A stretch of DNA of 64,000 nt from contig NZ_LMHA01000001.1 of NCBI RefSeq assembly GCF_001427635.1, forward strand, positions 2,145,133-2,209,132, in the 5' to 3' direction. A program made the position numbers and the translations under genes. Source of the DNA: Pseudoxanthomonas sp. Root65. GTDB taxonomy: Bacteria; Pseudomonadota; Gammaproteobacteria; Xanthomonadales; Xanthomonadaceae. Shown here piece by piece: positions 47,829 to 56,950 of this stretch (the stretch's first letter is position 1; every line of letters begins with the position of its first letter). The notes beneath the pieces are model-generated. The model made no database searches. It was given only the letters and a program-made list of their open reading frames with translations, and had not been told where the DNA came from.

Positions 47829-50800
47829 ATGATGACGACGTCCCGCGACCCCTCCCCGGCCAACCCCGACCGCACCGCCCTCGAACAGGCGCGGCGGTCG
47901 CTCGACCGTGCCCTGAGCCGCGACCGCGGCCGCCTGCACGGGCTGTGGTCGCGCTGGCAGGGCAAGCCTGCCGACGCCGGGGTGCGGCAGGCGTTCGAGC
48001 AGGCATTGGCGGTGTCGATCGCCACCCGCGAGCGTCGCCTGTCGACGGTGCCGGCGGTGACGCTGGACGAGTCGCTGCCCATTGCCCGCGAAGGCGAACG
48101 CATCGTCGAGCTGATCCGCCAGCACCAGGTGGTGGTGATCGCCGGCGAAACCGGCTCCGGCAAGACGACGCAGCTGCCCAAGCTGTGCCTGGCCGCCGGT
48201 CGCGGCGTGGCCGGCATGATCGGTTGCACCCAGCCGCGCCGGATCGCCGCGCGTGCGGTGGCACGGCGCGTGGCCGAGGAACTGAAGACCGAGATTGGCC
48301 GTGGGGTCGGCTTCCAGGTGCGCTTCAACGATCAGGTCGGCGAAGACACCCACATCAAGTTCATGACCGACGGCATCCTGCTGGCGGAGATCGCCAGCGA
48401 CCGCTGGCTGTCGGCCTACGACACGATCATCGTCGACGAGGCCCACGAACGCAGTCTCAACATCGACTTCCTGCTGGGCTACCTGAAGCAGCTGCTGCGC
48501 AAGCGCCGTGACCTGAAGGTCATCGTCACCTCGGCCACCATCGATACCGGACGCTTCGCCAAGCACTTCGACGACGCGCCGGTGATCAGCGTGGAAGGCC
48601 GCACCTATCCGGTGGAGGTGCGCTACCGGCCGCTGGAAGGCGAGGGCGAGCAGGACGGCGAGCGCACCGTCAACGACGGCATCGTGGCGGCGATGGATGA
48701 GATCACCCGGTTGGATGCGCGCGGCGACGTGCTGGTCTTCCTGCCCGGCGAGCGCGAGATCCGCGATGCGCACCAGTCGCTGGAGCGGCGCAAGTACCGC
48801 AACACCGAGGTGCTGCCGTTGTACGCGCGACTGTCCAACCAGGACCAGGACCGCGTGTTCAATCCCGGCGCGAACCGGCGCATCGTGTTGGCGACCAACG
48901 TGGCCGAAACCTCGCTGACGGTGCCGCGCATCCGCTACGTGGTCGATCCCGGCTTCGCCCGCGTCAAGCGCTACAGTCCGCGCAACAAGCTCGACCGCCT
49001 GCATATCGAGCCCATCTCGCAGGCCAGCGCCAACCAGCGCAAGGGCCGCTGCGGGCGCATCGCCGAGGGCATCTGCTATCGCCTGTACGCGGAAGCCGAT
49101 TTCCAGGCGCGCGCCGAGTTCACCGATCCGGAAATCCGCCGTTCCAGCCTGGGCGGCGTGATCCTGCGCATGCTGCAGCTGGGGCTGGGCCGGATCGAGG
49201 ATTTCCCGTTCCTGGACCCCCCCGACGAGCGCGCCGTCGCCGATGGCTGGCAGCAGCTGACCGAGCTTGGCGCGATCGACGGCGAGCGCCGCCTGACCGC
49301 CATCGGCAGGCAGATGGCGCGGCTGCCGGTGGACGTCAAGCTGGCCCGCATGCTGGTGGCGGCGCAGGCGGCAGGCTGCCTGCGGCCGATGCTGGTGATC
49401 GCGTCGTTCCTGGGCATCCAGGATCCGCGCGAACGTCCGGCCGATGCGCGCGGCGCGGCGGACACCGCGCACGCCCAGTTCGCCGATGGCCGTTCCGAGT
49501 TCGTCGGCGTGCTGCGCTTGTGGGACGCCTATCGGCAGGCGCACGAAGATCTGACCCAGTCGAAGTTGCGCGACTGGTGCGGTCGCCATTTCCTCGGTTT
49601 CCTGCGCATGCGCGAATGGCGCGAACTGCATCGCCAGCTGCGCCTGCTGTGCGAGGAACTGGGATGGAAGGAAGAAGCCAGCGAAGCATCGCTGGTGCCG
49701 TTGCTGGCCGGCAGCAGCGCGCCGTCGGCCGCGCGCGATGATGCGGCGGCGGTGAAGGCGACGCGCGGACAGCTGCACCGTGCCGCGCGTCTGGCGCGCG
49801 AGGGCAAGGCCGAGATCGCGCCGGCGCCGGTCGCCGTCAGCGCGCACAAGGAGCAGACGCCCGCCGCCGGTGGCTTCGGCGAGCGTGTGCGCGCCAGCGC
49901 CTACCAGACCCTGCATCGCGCGCTGGTCGCTGGGCTGCCCACGCAGATCGGCCATCGTACCGACAAGGGCGATTTCCAGGCGCCGCGGCAACGCCGCTTC
50001 CTGCCGTTCCCGGGCTCGACATTGTCCAAGCGCCCGCCGCCGTGGCTGCTGGCGGCCAACCTGCTGGACACGCAGAAAGTGTGGGGCATGACCCTGGCCG
50101 CGATCGAGCCGGACTGGGTGATCGCCGAACTGCCGCACCTGCTGCTGCGCAAGCACTTCGATCCGCACTGGTCGCGCGCGCAGGGACAGGTGCTGGCGTC
50201 GGAGCAGATCAGCCTGTTCGGCCTGGTGCTGGCGCCGAAGAAACCGGTGCATTACGGCCGCATCGCGCCGGCCGAGGCGCACGACATCTTCGTCCGCCAG
50301 GGCCTGGTGACCGGCGAGATCACTACGCGCGCGGGATTCGTCACCGACAACCTGAAGACGCTGGAGCAGGCGCGGGAAGAGGAAGCCAAGCTGCGCCGCG
50401 CCGGTCTGGTGGCCGACGAGGACTGGCAGGCGCGCTGGTACCTGGACCGCGTGCCGCCGGAGATCCATTCCGCCGCCGGCCTGGATGCGTGGTGGAAGGC
50501 CTTGCCGGCCGACAAGCGCCGCGCCCTGCACTGGTCGCTGGTCGATCTGCTGCCGGGCGAGGGCAGCGAGGAAGACCGCTATCCCAAGTATTTCACGCTC
50601 GGCGATGCGCGCCTGCCGCTGCACTACACGTTCGAGCCGGGTGCGACCGACGACGGCGTGACGCTGGAGGTGCCACTGCACCTGCTCAACGCACTGGACC
50701 CTGCGCGGCTGTCGTGGCTGGCGCCCGGCTTCGTGGCCGACAAGGCGGCCGGCCTGATCCGCAGCCTGCCCAAGGCGATGCGGCGCAACTACGTGCCGGC

Positions 50801-51941
50801 GCCGGATTTCGGCCGCGCGTTCTTCGAGGCGTTCGCCAAGCCGACGGCCGACGACCTCCGCGGCGAACTGGCCCGCTTCCTGTCGCGTGCGACCGGCGTG
50901 GCGGTCAGTGCGCTCGACTTCGACGAGGCCGCGCTCGAGCCGCACCTGCGCATGAACCTGCGCCTGCGCGAAGACCCGCGTGGCGGCGGAGACGGCAAGG
51001 TGCTGGCCGAATCGCGCGACCTCGACGAGCTGAGGGCACGCTTCGGCGCGAAGGCCGGGCAGGCGTTCGCTGCACGTGCAGGCCGTGCGATGGCGGCCAC
51101 GGGGCTGCGCGATTTCCCCCCTCAGCCGATCCCGCGCGAGGTGCCGGGCGAAGCGGGCGTGCCCGCCTATCCGGCACTGCGCGACGACGGCGAGACCGTG
51201 GCGTTGCAGGCGTTCGCCGATCCGGCGGAAGCCGCTGCCGCGCATCCGGGCGGCGTACGTCGCCTGCTGGAGATCGCGCTGGCCGACAAGGTGAAGCAGG
51301 CACGCAAGCAATTGCCGGTATCGCCGAAGACCGGCCTGCTGTATGCGGCCATCGAATCGCAGGAACGTTTGCGTGGCGATATCGTCGATGCGGCGATGAA
51401 CGCGGTGCTGTCGGCCGGGCTGGACGCCGTGCGCGACCGTGCCGCGTTCGAGCAGCGGCGCGATGACGCGGGCAAACGCCTGTTCGGCGAGGCGATGGAG
51501 CGCCTGAAACTGGCCGAGGCCATCCTGTCCGCGGTAGCGGAACTGAAGCCGCAGCTCGAGGCGCCGCTGATGGGCTGGGCGCGCGGCAACCTCGACGATC
51601 TGAAGGCGCAGCTGGCGTCGCTGGTGCACCCGGGGTTCCTGCGCGACACCCCGGCCGACGCACTGGCGCAACTGCCGCGCTACCTGAAGGCGATGACGTT
51701 GCGCGCCGAGCGCGCCAAGCGCGATCCGGCGAAGGACCAGGCGCGCATGCTGGAGCTCAAGCCGTTCGCCGATGCATTGGCGCAGGCACGCCAGGACGGC
51801 GCGTCGGACCTGCCGGCATGGCAGGTCCTGCGCTGGGAACTGGAGGAATTGCGGGTGTCGATGTTCGCGCAGGAGCTGGGCGCGAAGAGCGGCATCTCGC
51901 CGAAGAAGCTCGCGCAGCGCCTGCAGGCCCTGCGCGGGTGA
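47829..51941 (+). CDS. hrpA: ATP-dependent RNA helicase HrpA
   Basis: A 1370-residue DEAH-box helicase. Walker A is GETGSGKTT (K112, T113), motif II is DEAH at 203-206, motif III is TSATID, and motif VI is QRKGRCGRI. The winged-helix/HA2 and OB domains follow, then a long C-terminal region specific to HrpA (about 650-1370). It acts in mRNA processing and can rescue collided or stalled ribosomes. The length is slightly above E. coli HrpA (1300). The first of two adjacent ATGs is taken as start; no ribosome-binding site is clear. Confidence 0.96.
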   Translation: MMTTSRDPSPANPDRTALEQARRSLDRALSRDRGRLHGLWSRWQGKPADAGVRQAFEQALAVSIATRERRLSTVPAVTLDESLPIAREGERIVELIRQHQVVVIAGETGSGKTTQLPKLCLAAGRGVAGMIGCTQPRRIAARAVARRVAEELKTEIGRGVGFQVRFNDQVGEDTHIKFMTDGILLAEIASDRWLSAYDTIIVDEAHERSLNIDFLLGYLKQLLRKRRDLKVIVTSATIDTGRFAKHFDDAPVISVEGRTYPVEVRYRPLEGEGEQDGERTVNDGIVAAMDEITRLDARGDVLVFLPGEREIRDAHQSLERRKYRNTEVLPLYARLSNQDQDRVFNPGANRRIVLATNVAETSLTVPRIRYVVDPGFARVKRYSPRNKLDRLHIEPISQASANQRKGRCGRIAEGICYRLYAEADFQARAEFTDPEIRRSSLGGVILRMLQLGLGRIEDFPFLDPPDERAVADGWQQLTELGAIDGERRLTAIGRQMARLPVDVKLARMLVAAQAAGCLRPMLVIASFLGIQDPRERPADARGAADTAHAQFADGRSEFVGVLRLWDAYRQAHEDLTQSKLRDWCGRHFLGFLRMREWRELHRQLRLLCEELGWKEEASEASLVPLLAGSSAPSAARDDAAAVKATRGQLHRAARLAREGKAEIAPAPVAVSAHKEQTPAAGGFGERVRASAYQTLHRALVAGLPTQIGHRTDKGDFQAPRQRRFLPFPGSTLSKRPPPWLLAANLLDTQKVWGMTLAAIEPDWVIAELPHLLLRKHFDPHWSRAQGQVLASEQISLFGLVLAPKKPVHYGRIAPAEAHDIFVRQGLVTGEITTRAGFVTDNLKTLEQAREEEAKLRRAGLVADEDWQARWYLDRVPPEIHSAAGLDAWWKALPADKRRALHWSLVDLLPGEGSEEDRYPKYFTLGDARLPLHYTFEPGATDDGVTLEVPLHLLNALDPARLSWLAPGFVADKAAGLIRSLPKAMRRNYVPAPDFGRAFFEAFAKPTADDLRGELARFLSRATGVAVSALDFDEAALEPHLRMNLRLREDPRGGGDGKVLAESRDLDELRARFGAKAGQAFAARAGRAMAATGLRDFPPQPIPREVPGEAGVPAYPALRDDGETVALQAFADPAEAAAAHPGGVRRLLEIALADKVKQARKQLPVSPKTGLLYAAIESQERLRGDIVDAAMNAVLSAGLDAVRDRAAFEQRRDDAGKRLFGEAMERLKLAEAILSAVAELKPQLEAPLMGWARGNLDDLKAQLASLVHPGFLRDTPADALAQLPRYLKAMTLRAERAKRDPAKDQARMLELKPFADALAQARQDGASDLPAWQVLRWELEELRVSMFAQELGAKSGISPKKLAQRLQALRG

Positions 51942-51956
51942 AGCCGCGTGCGCGCC

Positions 51957-52442
51957 TCAGTCGGCGCGCTGTACTTTCGGCCGCGGATTGTGGCCGTCGA
52001 CCTGCAGGTACCAGCCGCTGATCTTGCCCGGCGACACCGTGACCTTGGTGCCGCCCAGCGGTTTGCCGGCGTAGTACTCGCCGTCGATGACGCGCCAGCG
52101 CTGGCCGTTCTCCAGGGCGAACACGGTGCCGCGCGACCATCCGCGCAGGTTGCCGGTCAGGGTGCTGGTGACCGGCTCCAGTCCGGCGCCGCCGAACAGC
52201 GTGCCGGTGACGCGCGGGCCGTCGTCCCTGCGTTCCTTGCGGACTTCTTCCACGACGGCCTTCCTGTCCTCGTCGAGCAGGCTGTTGAGCAGCTGCAGCT
52301 GTTCGCCGCTCAGCTGGTCCAGGCCGGTCGCCTTCATCTGTTCGGGGGTGAGGCGTTTCTGGATGTCGACGTACTCGCGTGCCTGCAGCGGCAGGGCGAG
52401 GGCGCACAGCAGAGCGAACGGCAGGAGACGATTCAGGCGCAT
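51957..52442 (-). CDS. Secreted protein, second of a tandem paralogous pair
   Basis: A 161-residue protein with a signal peptide (MRLNRLLPFALLCALALPLQA). The core EQMKATGLDQLSGEQLQLLNSLL, the basic helix after it and GTVFALENGQRWRVIDGEYYAGK correspond in order to the neighbouring protein at 52463-52969, so the two arose by duplication. A start at 52463 would overlap the upstream stop as TGATG and allow coupling; 52442 is preferred because GAGA lies six bases upstream. Family function is unknown. It is convergent with hrpA. Confidence 0.78.
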   Translation of the reverse strand: MRLNRLLPFALLCALALPLQAREYVDIQKRLTPEQMKATGLDQLSGEQLQLLNSLLDEDRKAVVEEVRKERRDDGPRVTGTLFGGAGLEPVTSTLTGNLRGWSRGTVFALENGQRWRVIDGEYYAGKPLGGTKVTVSPGKISGWYLQVDGHNPRPKVQRAD

Positions 52443-52462
52443 GGTCATTCTCGTGTAGGGCA

Positions 52463-52969
52463 TCACTTGATGCGGCGGACGGGCGCGGCGGTGTTGTAAC
52501 CGTCGATCTTCATGAACCAGGTGTTCCCGAAGCGGGAGGGCGTGATCTTCACCGCCGGGTCGGTACGGCGCACGCCGGCGAGCGAGGCGGCTTCGACCTG
52601 TTCCCATACTTGGCCGTTGGCGAGTGTGTACTGGCGGCCCTTGGCGAAACCGTTGAACGCACCGACGATGGTGCTGGCGATGGGCTCGGACGTGCCGAAA
52701 TCGAAGAAGCCGCGGGTTTCCTGCTCCACTTCCTTGCGACCTTCCTGCTTGGCCTGCGCCACCGCCTGCGCGGTCTGCTGGCCGACGCTCTGCTGCAGCC
52801 ATGCATCCAATGCGGCGAGTTCGGCTGGCGTCAGCTTCTCAAGGCCGGCGGCCTTGAACTCGCTTTCGCTCATCGCATTCCGCAGGGGCTCCAGCGTACT
52901 GTCCTGGGCGACGGCGCACGTGGAGGCGACCGACAAGGCGATGGATAGAAACAAGCGGCTCATCTTCAT
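52463..52969 (-). CDS. Secreted protein, first of a tandem paralogous pair
   Basis: A 168-residue protein with a signal peptide (MKMSRLFLSIALSVASTCAVAQ). Residues 35-55 (EFKAAGLEKLTPAELAALDAWL) form a helical element, followed by a Gln/Ala/Lys helix and a beta-rich end (GRQYTLANGQVWEQVEAASL, RFGNTWFMKIDGYN). The C-terminal half looks like a small SH3- or OB-like domain; this is a guess. It is divergent from relA by 71 bases and immediately precedes its paralogue, so the pair is probably one transcript. Confidence 0.78.
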   Translation of the reverse strand: MKMSRLFLSIALSVASTCAVAQDSTLEPLRNAMSESEFKAAGLEKLTPAELAALDAWLQQSVGQQTAQAVAQAKQEGRKEVEQETRGFFDFGTSEPIASTIVGAFNGFAKGRQYTLANGQVWEQVEAASLAGVRRTDPAVKITPSRFGNTWFMKIDGYNTAAPVRRIK

Positions 52970-53040
52970 GGTTGTTCCTGCGGTCGACTGGCCGGTAGTG
53001 TAGTCATTCCGGCGACGCTTGGTTGCCCCTCCGCACGGCC

Positions 53041-55197
53041 ATGGTTCCCCCCGCCCACGACATCGCCACGCTGCTGCAACGGCCCGCCCTGCAGGCGCTG
53101 CCGGCGCCGCTGCGCCACGCGCTCGCCGATGCGGCGACGGCGGCAGCCGCGCGGGACGGGATGCCTGACGCCATCGACATCCTCGCCGATACGCTGGACA
53201 CGCTGGCGACGCTTGGAGCGGACGGCGAGGTGATCCTTGCCGCCGTGCTGCATGGACTGCCGGCGTTGCAGCCGGCGCTGGCCGCTGCCGCCGGCAAGCA
53301 GGTGCCCGGCCTGGCCGACCTGCTGGAGGGCCAAGTCGCGGCGGCCCAGGTCTGGGCGCTGCATGCGGAACAATCGCGCGGCGTCAATACCGAGGGCCTG
53401 CGCCGGCTGCTGCTGGCGATCGTGCGCGACCTGCGCGTGGTGACCATCCTGCTGGCCCGCCAACTCGCCCGCATGCGCGCGGCGGGCGCATTGCCGGAAG
53501 AGGCGCGCCAGGCGTTGGCCCGGCTCACGCGCGACATCCACGCGCCGCTGGCGAACCGGCTGGGCATCTGGCAGCTGAAGTGGGAACTGGAGGACCTGGC
53601 GTTCCGTTACCTGCAGCCGCAGGTCTACAAGCAGATCGCCACCCAACTGGACGAGAAGCGCGTCGGCCGCGAACGCTACATCGGCGCCGTCCTCGATGCC
53701 TTGCGCACGGCGCTGGCCGAACACGGTATCCACGCCGAGGTCAGTGGCCGGCCGAAGCACATCTACAGCATCTGGCGGAAGATGCAGCGCAAGCAGGTGG
53801 GCTTCGACGAACTCTACGACCTGCGCGCGGTCCGCATCGCGGTGGATGACGTGGCCGCCTGCTATGCCGCGCTGGGCATCGTGCACGCGCTGTGGGTGCC
53901 GATCCCGAGCGAGTTCGACGACTACATCGCGCGACCGAAGGCCAACGACTACCGTTCGCTGCATACCGCCGTGGTCGGCCCCGAGGGCCGCACGCTGGAA
54001 GTGCAGATCCGCACGCACGAAATGCATGCGCAGGCCGAACTGGGCGTGGCGGCGCACTGGAAGTACAAGGAAGGCAAGAGCGGTGGCGACGCGTTCGACC
54101 GCAAGATCGCCTGGATGCGCCGGCTGCTGGATGGCGCGGCGGAGGGTACGGGCAGCGAAGGCACGCTGGCGGGCGAACTGGATGCCGAACTGGTCGAAGA
54201 CCGGGTCTACGCACTGACCCCGAAGGGCGAGGTGGTCGACCTGCCGCGCGGCGGCACCGTGCTCGATTTCGCCTACCACGTGCACACCATGGTGGGTCAT
54301 CGCACGCGCGGCGCGAAGGTCAATGGCCGCATCGTGCCGCTGAACCATGTACTGCGCAGCGGCGACCGCGTCGAGATCCTGACGTCCAAGGAACCGGAGC
54401 CGCGCCGCGACTGGCTGCTGCAGGCCAACGGCTTCCTCGCCAGTGGACGCTCGCGCGACAAGGTACGCGCCTGGTTCCACAAGCTGGATCGCGCACGCAA
54501 CCTGCAGGCCGGACGCGAACTGCTGGAAAAGGAACTGAAGCGTCTCGGGCTGCATCACGCCGACCTGACCGGGGCGGCGAAGAAGTTCCATGCCGACAGC
54601 GTGGACGAGCTCTACATCCAGGTGGCGCTGGGCGACGTGGGGCCGCACCAGGTGGGGCGCGCGCTGCACGAGGAACAACGCGCGGTCACCGAGCCGGACG
54701 TGTCATCGCTGCCGGTACGGCGTCCGCCGCGCAAGGTCGCCACACCGGGCAAGTCGAAATTCACCGTGCAGGGCGTGGGCAACCTGCTGGTGCAACTCGC
54801 CCGCTGCTGCCAGCCGGTGCCCGGCGAACCGATCGCCGGCTACCTGACCCGTGTGCGTGGCGTCACCGTGCATCGCACCGACTGCATCGCCTTCGCCAGG
54901 CTGGCCGCCACCAGTCCGCAGCGCGTGTTGCCGGTGGAGTGGGGCCAGGCCGGCGGAGGCTACGAGGTGGACGTGCAGGTCACGGCGTTCGACCGCAAAT
55001 GGCTGCTCAAGGACATCACCACCCTGATCGCCCAGGAAGAAGCCAACGTGCTGGATATCAACAGCCAGAGCAACCGCGCCAGCGGTCGCGTACATCTGCG
55101 CCTGCGGCTGAAGGTCGCCGACTTCGGCCAGCTGTCGACGCTGCTCGGCAAGCTCGACGCACTGCCGGGGGTCGAGGACGCACGACGTTCAGGCTGA
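53041..55197 (+). CDS. relA: (p)ppGpp synthetase RelA
   Basis: A 718-residue long RSH protein. The N-terminal hydrolase-like domain lacks the HD dyad (AAVLHGLPALQ where HDxxED-type residues would be), so it should be synthesis-only. The synthetase domain carries RPKHIYSIWRKMQRK, the RelA-type acidic EFDDY at 291-295, ANDYRSLHTAV and EVQIRTHEMH. TGS (VYALTPKGEVVDLPRGGT), a Cys-containing helical/zinc region (ARCCQPVPGEPI) and a C-terminal ACT domain follow. It makes the alarmone when uncharged tRNA enters the ribosome. ATG 53041 is taken as start; a TTG six codons earlier is possible. Confidence 0.96.
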   Translation: MVPPAHDIATLLQRPALQALPAPLRHALADAATAAAARDGMPDAIDILADTLDTLATLGADGEVILAAVLHGLPALQPALAAAAGKQVPGLADLLEGQVAAAQVWALHAEQSRGVNTEGLRRLLLAIVRDLRVVTILLARQLARMRAAGALPEEARQALARLTRDIHAPLANRLGIWQLKWELEDLAFRYLQPQVYKQIATQLDEKRVGRERYIGAVLDALRTALAEHGIHAEVSGRPKHIYSIWRKMQRKQVGFDELYDLRAVRIAVDDVAACYAALGIVHALWVPIPSEFDDYIARPKANDYRSLHTAVVGPEGRTLEVQIRTHEMHAQAELGVAAHWKYKEGKSGGDAFDRKIAWMRRLLDGAAEGTGSEGTLAGELDAELVEDRVYALTPKGEVVDLPRGGTVLDFAYHVHTMVGHRTRGAKVNGRIVPLNHVLRSGDRVEILTSKEPEPRRDWLLQANGFLASGRSRDKVRAWFHKLDRARNLQAGRELLEKELKRLGLHHADLTGAAKKFHADSVDELYIQVALGDVGPHQVGRALHEEQRAVTEPDVSSLPVRRPPRKVATPGKSKFTVQGVGNLLVQLARCCQPVPGEPIAGYLTRVRGVTVHRTDCIAFARLAATSPQRVLPVEWGQAGGGYEVDVQVTAFDRKWLLKDITTLIAQEEANVLDINSQSNRASGRVHLRLRLKVADFGQLSTLLGKLDALPGVEDARRSG

Positions 55198-55214
55198 ATG
55201 GGTATGCTGCGGGC

Positions 55215-56813
55215 GTGACCCGCGAAGACCACCACGACGCCGGACGGGGCCGACGCATCGAGCCGCGCATCGACTGGACGCACGGCACGGCGGCGGCCGA
55301 CGGCCACCCCCGCGCGACGGTCCCGGCGCGGCGTGACCGACGGCGTGCACGCTGGCTCGCGGCAATGGCGCTTGCCGTTCTGCTCCTTTTGTCCGTCATC
55401 GTCCTGCGCCAGCCGCTGGCCGACCTGCTGTGGCCGCAGACCCGCGTGCAGTCGCTGCTCGACCAGGCGGATCAGGCCTTGCGTGCCGGGCGGCTGGATA
55501 CTGCCGATGGCGCGGGTGCGCGCCAGCTGTATGAAGCGGCGCAGGCGCTGGATACCGACCGCACCGAGGCGAGCGAGGGCTTGCGCCGCGTGGCGCAGGC
55601 AGCCCTCGCGTCGGCGGACGATGCGCTGCGGCAGGACCGGTTCGAGGAGGCACGTGCGCGACTGGCCCTGGCGCGCGAGCTGCAGGTGCCCCGCCCGCAG
55701 GCCGACGCGCTCGCTGCGCGGCTGCGGGCGCGCGAGGTCGAGCACGCCGGTCTCGATGGACTGCTCGCAGCGGCCGCGCGCGCCCACGCGGATGAACGGC
55801 TTTGGGGCGGTGAGGACACGGCGTTGCCGCTGTACCGCCGCGTGCTGGCGCTGCAACCCACGCGGATCGAGGCGCTCGAAGGCCGGGAGGACGCGTTGTC
55901 CGACCTGCTGCACGAGGCAGAGCAGCGGCTCCAGCGCGGCGAGCTGGGCGAGGCCGCGGCCAGGGTCGCCGCTGCCCGCAGCTTCGACCCCGGCCATGTC
56001 GATCTGCCGCGGGTCGAGGCCGCCATGGCGACGGCCGTCGATGCGCGTCGCCGTACGGCCGCCCGCGACCTGGCGCGCGGCAGGCTGGCGTCGGCGCGCG
56101 CCGCCTACGAAGCGATCCTTGCGGCCATGCCGGCCGATGACATGGCGCGGCAGGGCCTTGAGCAGGTAGGCATCGCCTACGCCCGCGAGGCGGAGCGCCA
56201 TGCCGGCGATTTCGACTTCGTACAGGCGCAACAGTCGCTCGAACGCGCACGCCTGCTGGCGCCTCAGTCCCCGCGCGCGGACCAGGCGGCGCAAGCCATC
56301 ACCCGGGCGCGAGAGGTGCGGCAGCGGCAGGATGCGGCGCCTTCGATCCCGCCGCGCGAGCGTGAGCGACGCGTCACCGCGCTGCTCGCGCGGATGGCGC
56401 AGGCCGAAGCGCAGGGCCACTGGCTTACGCCTCCCGGCGAAAGCGCCTACGACACGCTGCGCGCCGCGCAGGCGCTGTCGCCCGACAGTGTCGACGTGAA
56501 GCAGGCTGCCACGCGCCTGTTGCCTGCCGTCCGCGGCTGTTACGAGGACGAACTGCGTGCCAATCGCATCCGCCGCGCGCAGGCCTGCCAGCAAGCGTGG
56601 CAGACCCTGCAGCCGCGCGACCCCGCCCTGCCGGATGCGCGGCGGCGGCTGGCGGAAAAATGGATCGCGGTGGGCACGGAGCGGCTGGGCGCGGGTGATG
56701 TGGCGTTTGCGGTCCAGTCGCTGCAGGAAGCGCGAAAGCTGGATGGCACGGTGCCGGGTCTGGACGACTTCGAGGCCCGCGTACGCGTCGCCCAGGCGGC
56801 CACGGTGCCCTAG
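55215..56813 (+). CDS. Single-pass membrane protein with TPR-like repeats
   Basis: A 532-residue protein. A charged cytoplasmic leader (1-46, His/Asp/Arg-rich) is followed by one membrane helix (about 47-64) and a long Ala/Arg/Glu helical periplasmic part with degenerate tetratricopeptide-like repeats (for example SLLDQADQALRAGRLDTADG, ADDALRQDRFEEARARLAL, EAEQRLQRGELGEAAARVAA). GTG 55215 starts 17 bases after relA and is the first start consistent with a leader before the helix. It is probably a scaffold in the envelope. I do not recognise a named family. Confidence 0.78.
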   Translation: MTREDHHDAGRGRRIEPRIDWTHGTAAADGHPRATVPARRDRRRARWLAAMALAVLLLLSVIVLRQPLADLLWPQTRVQSLLDQADQALRAGRLDTADGAGARQLYEAAQALDTDRTEASEGLRRVAQAALASADDALRQDRFEEARARLALARELQVPRPQADALAARLRAREVEHAGLDGLLAAAARAHADERLWGGEDTALPLYRRVLALQPTRIEALEGREDALSDLLHEAEQRLQRGELGEAAARVAAARSFDPGHVDLPRVEAAMATAVDARRRTAARDLARGRLASARAAYEAILAAMPADDMARQGLEQVGIAYAREAERHAGDFDFVQAQQSLERARLLAPQSPRADQAAQAITRAREVRQRQDAAPSIPPRERERRVTALLARMAQAEAQGHWLTPPGESAYDTLRAAQALSPDSVDVKQAATRLLPAVRGCYEDELRANRIRRAQACQQAWQTLQPRDPALPDARRRLAEKWIAVGTERLGAGDVAFAVQSLQEARKLDGTVPGLDDFEARVRVAQAATVP

Positions 56814-56837
56814 GGATCTTCCGAACAACTCAACGGT

Positions 56838-56950
56838 TTTCGTCGTTCCCGCGAATGCGGGAAGCCAGTGTCTTTGCTTTCAACGGCCTGAAGTCGCTGG
56901 ATCCGCGCCTGACCAGACGCGTTGTTGAAAGCCGCGGGGACGACTGCCGT
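56838..56950. repeat. Composite dispersed repeat, second copy
   Basis: CGTCGTTCCCGCG..CGGGAAGCCAGTG, then CTTTGCTTTCAACGGCCTGA, AGTCGCTGG, CCTGACCAGACG and TTGTTGAAAGCCG follow in order. The parts match the element at 21686-21800, but the CTTTGCTTTCAA..AGTCGCTGG block is inverted relative to it. It fills the gap between two convergent genes. Confidence 0.65.

Noticed and set aside
47784..51671. A 1295-codon open frame antisense to hrpA
   Set aside because: It is a shadow of the high-G+C codon structure of hrpA. Its product is low-complexity (His/Arg/Gln/Val-rich), has no domain, and the sense frame is a complete DEAH helicase.
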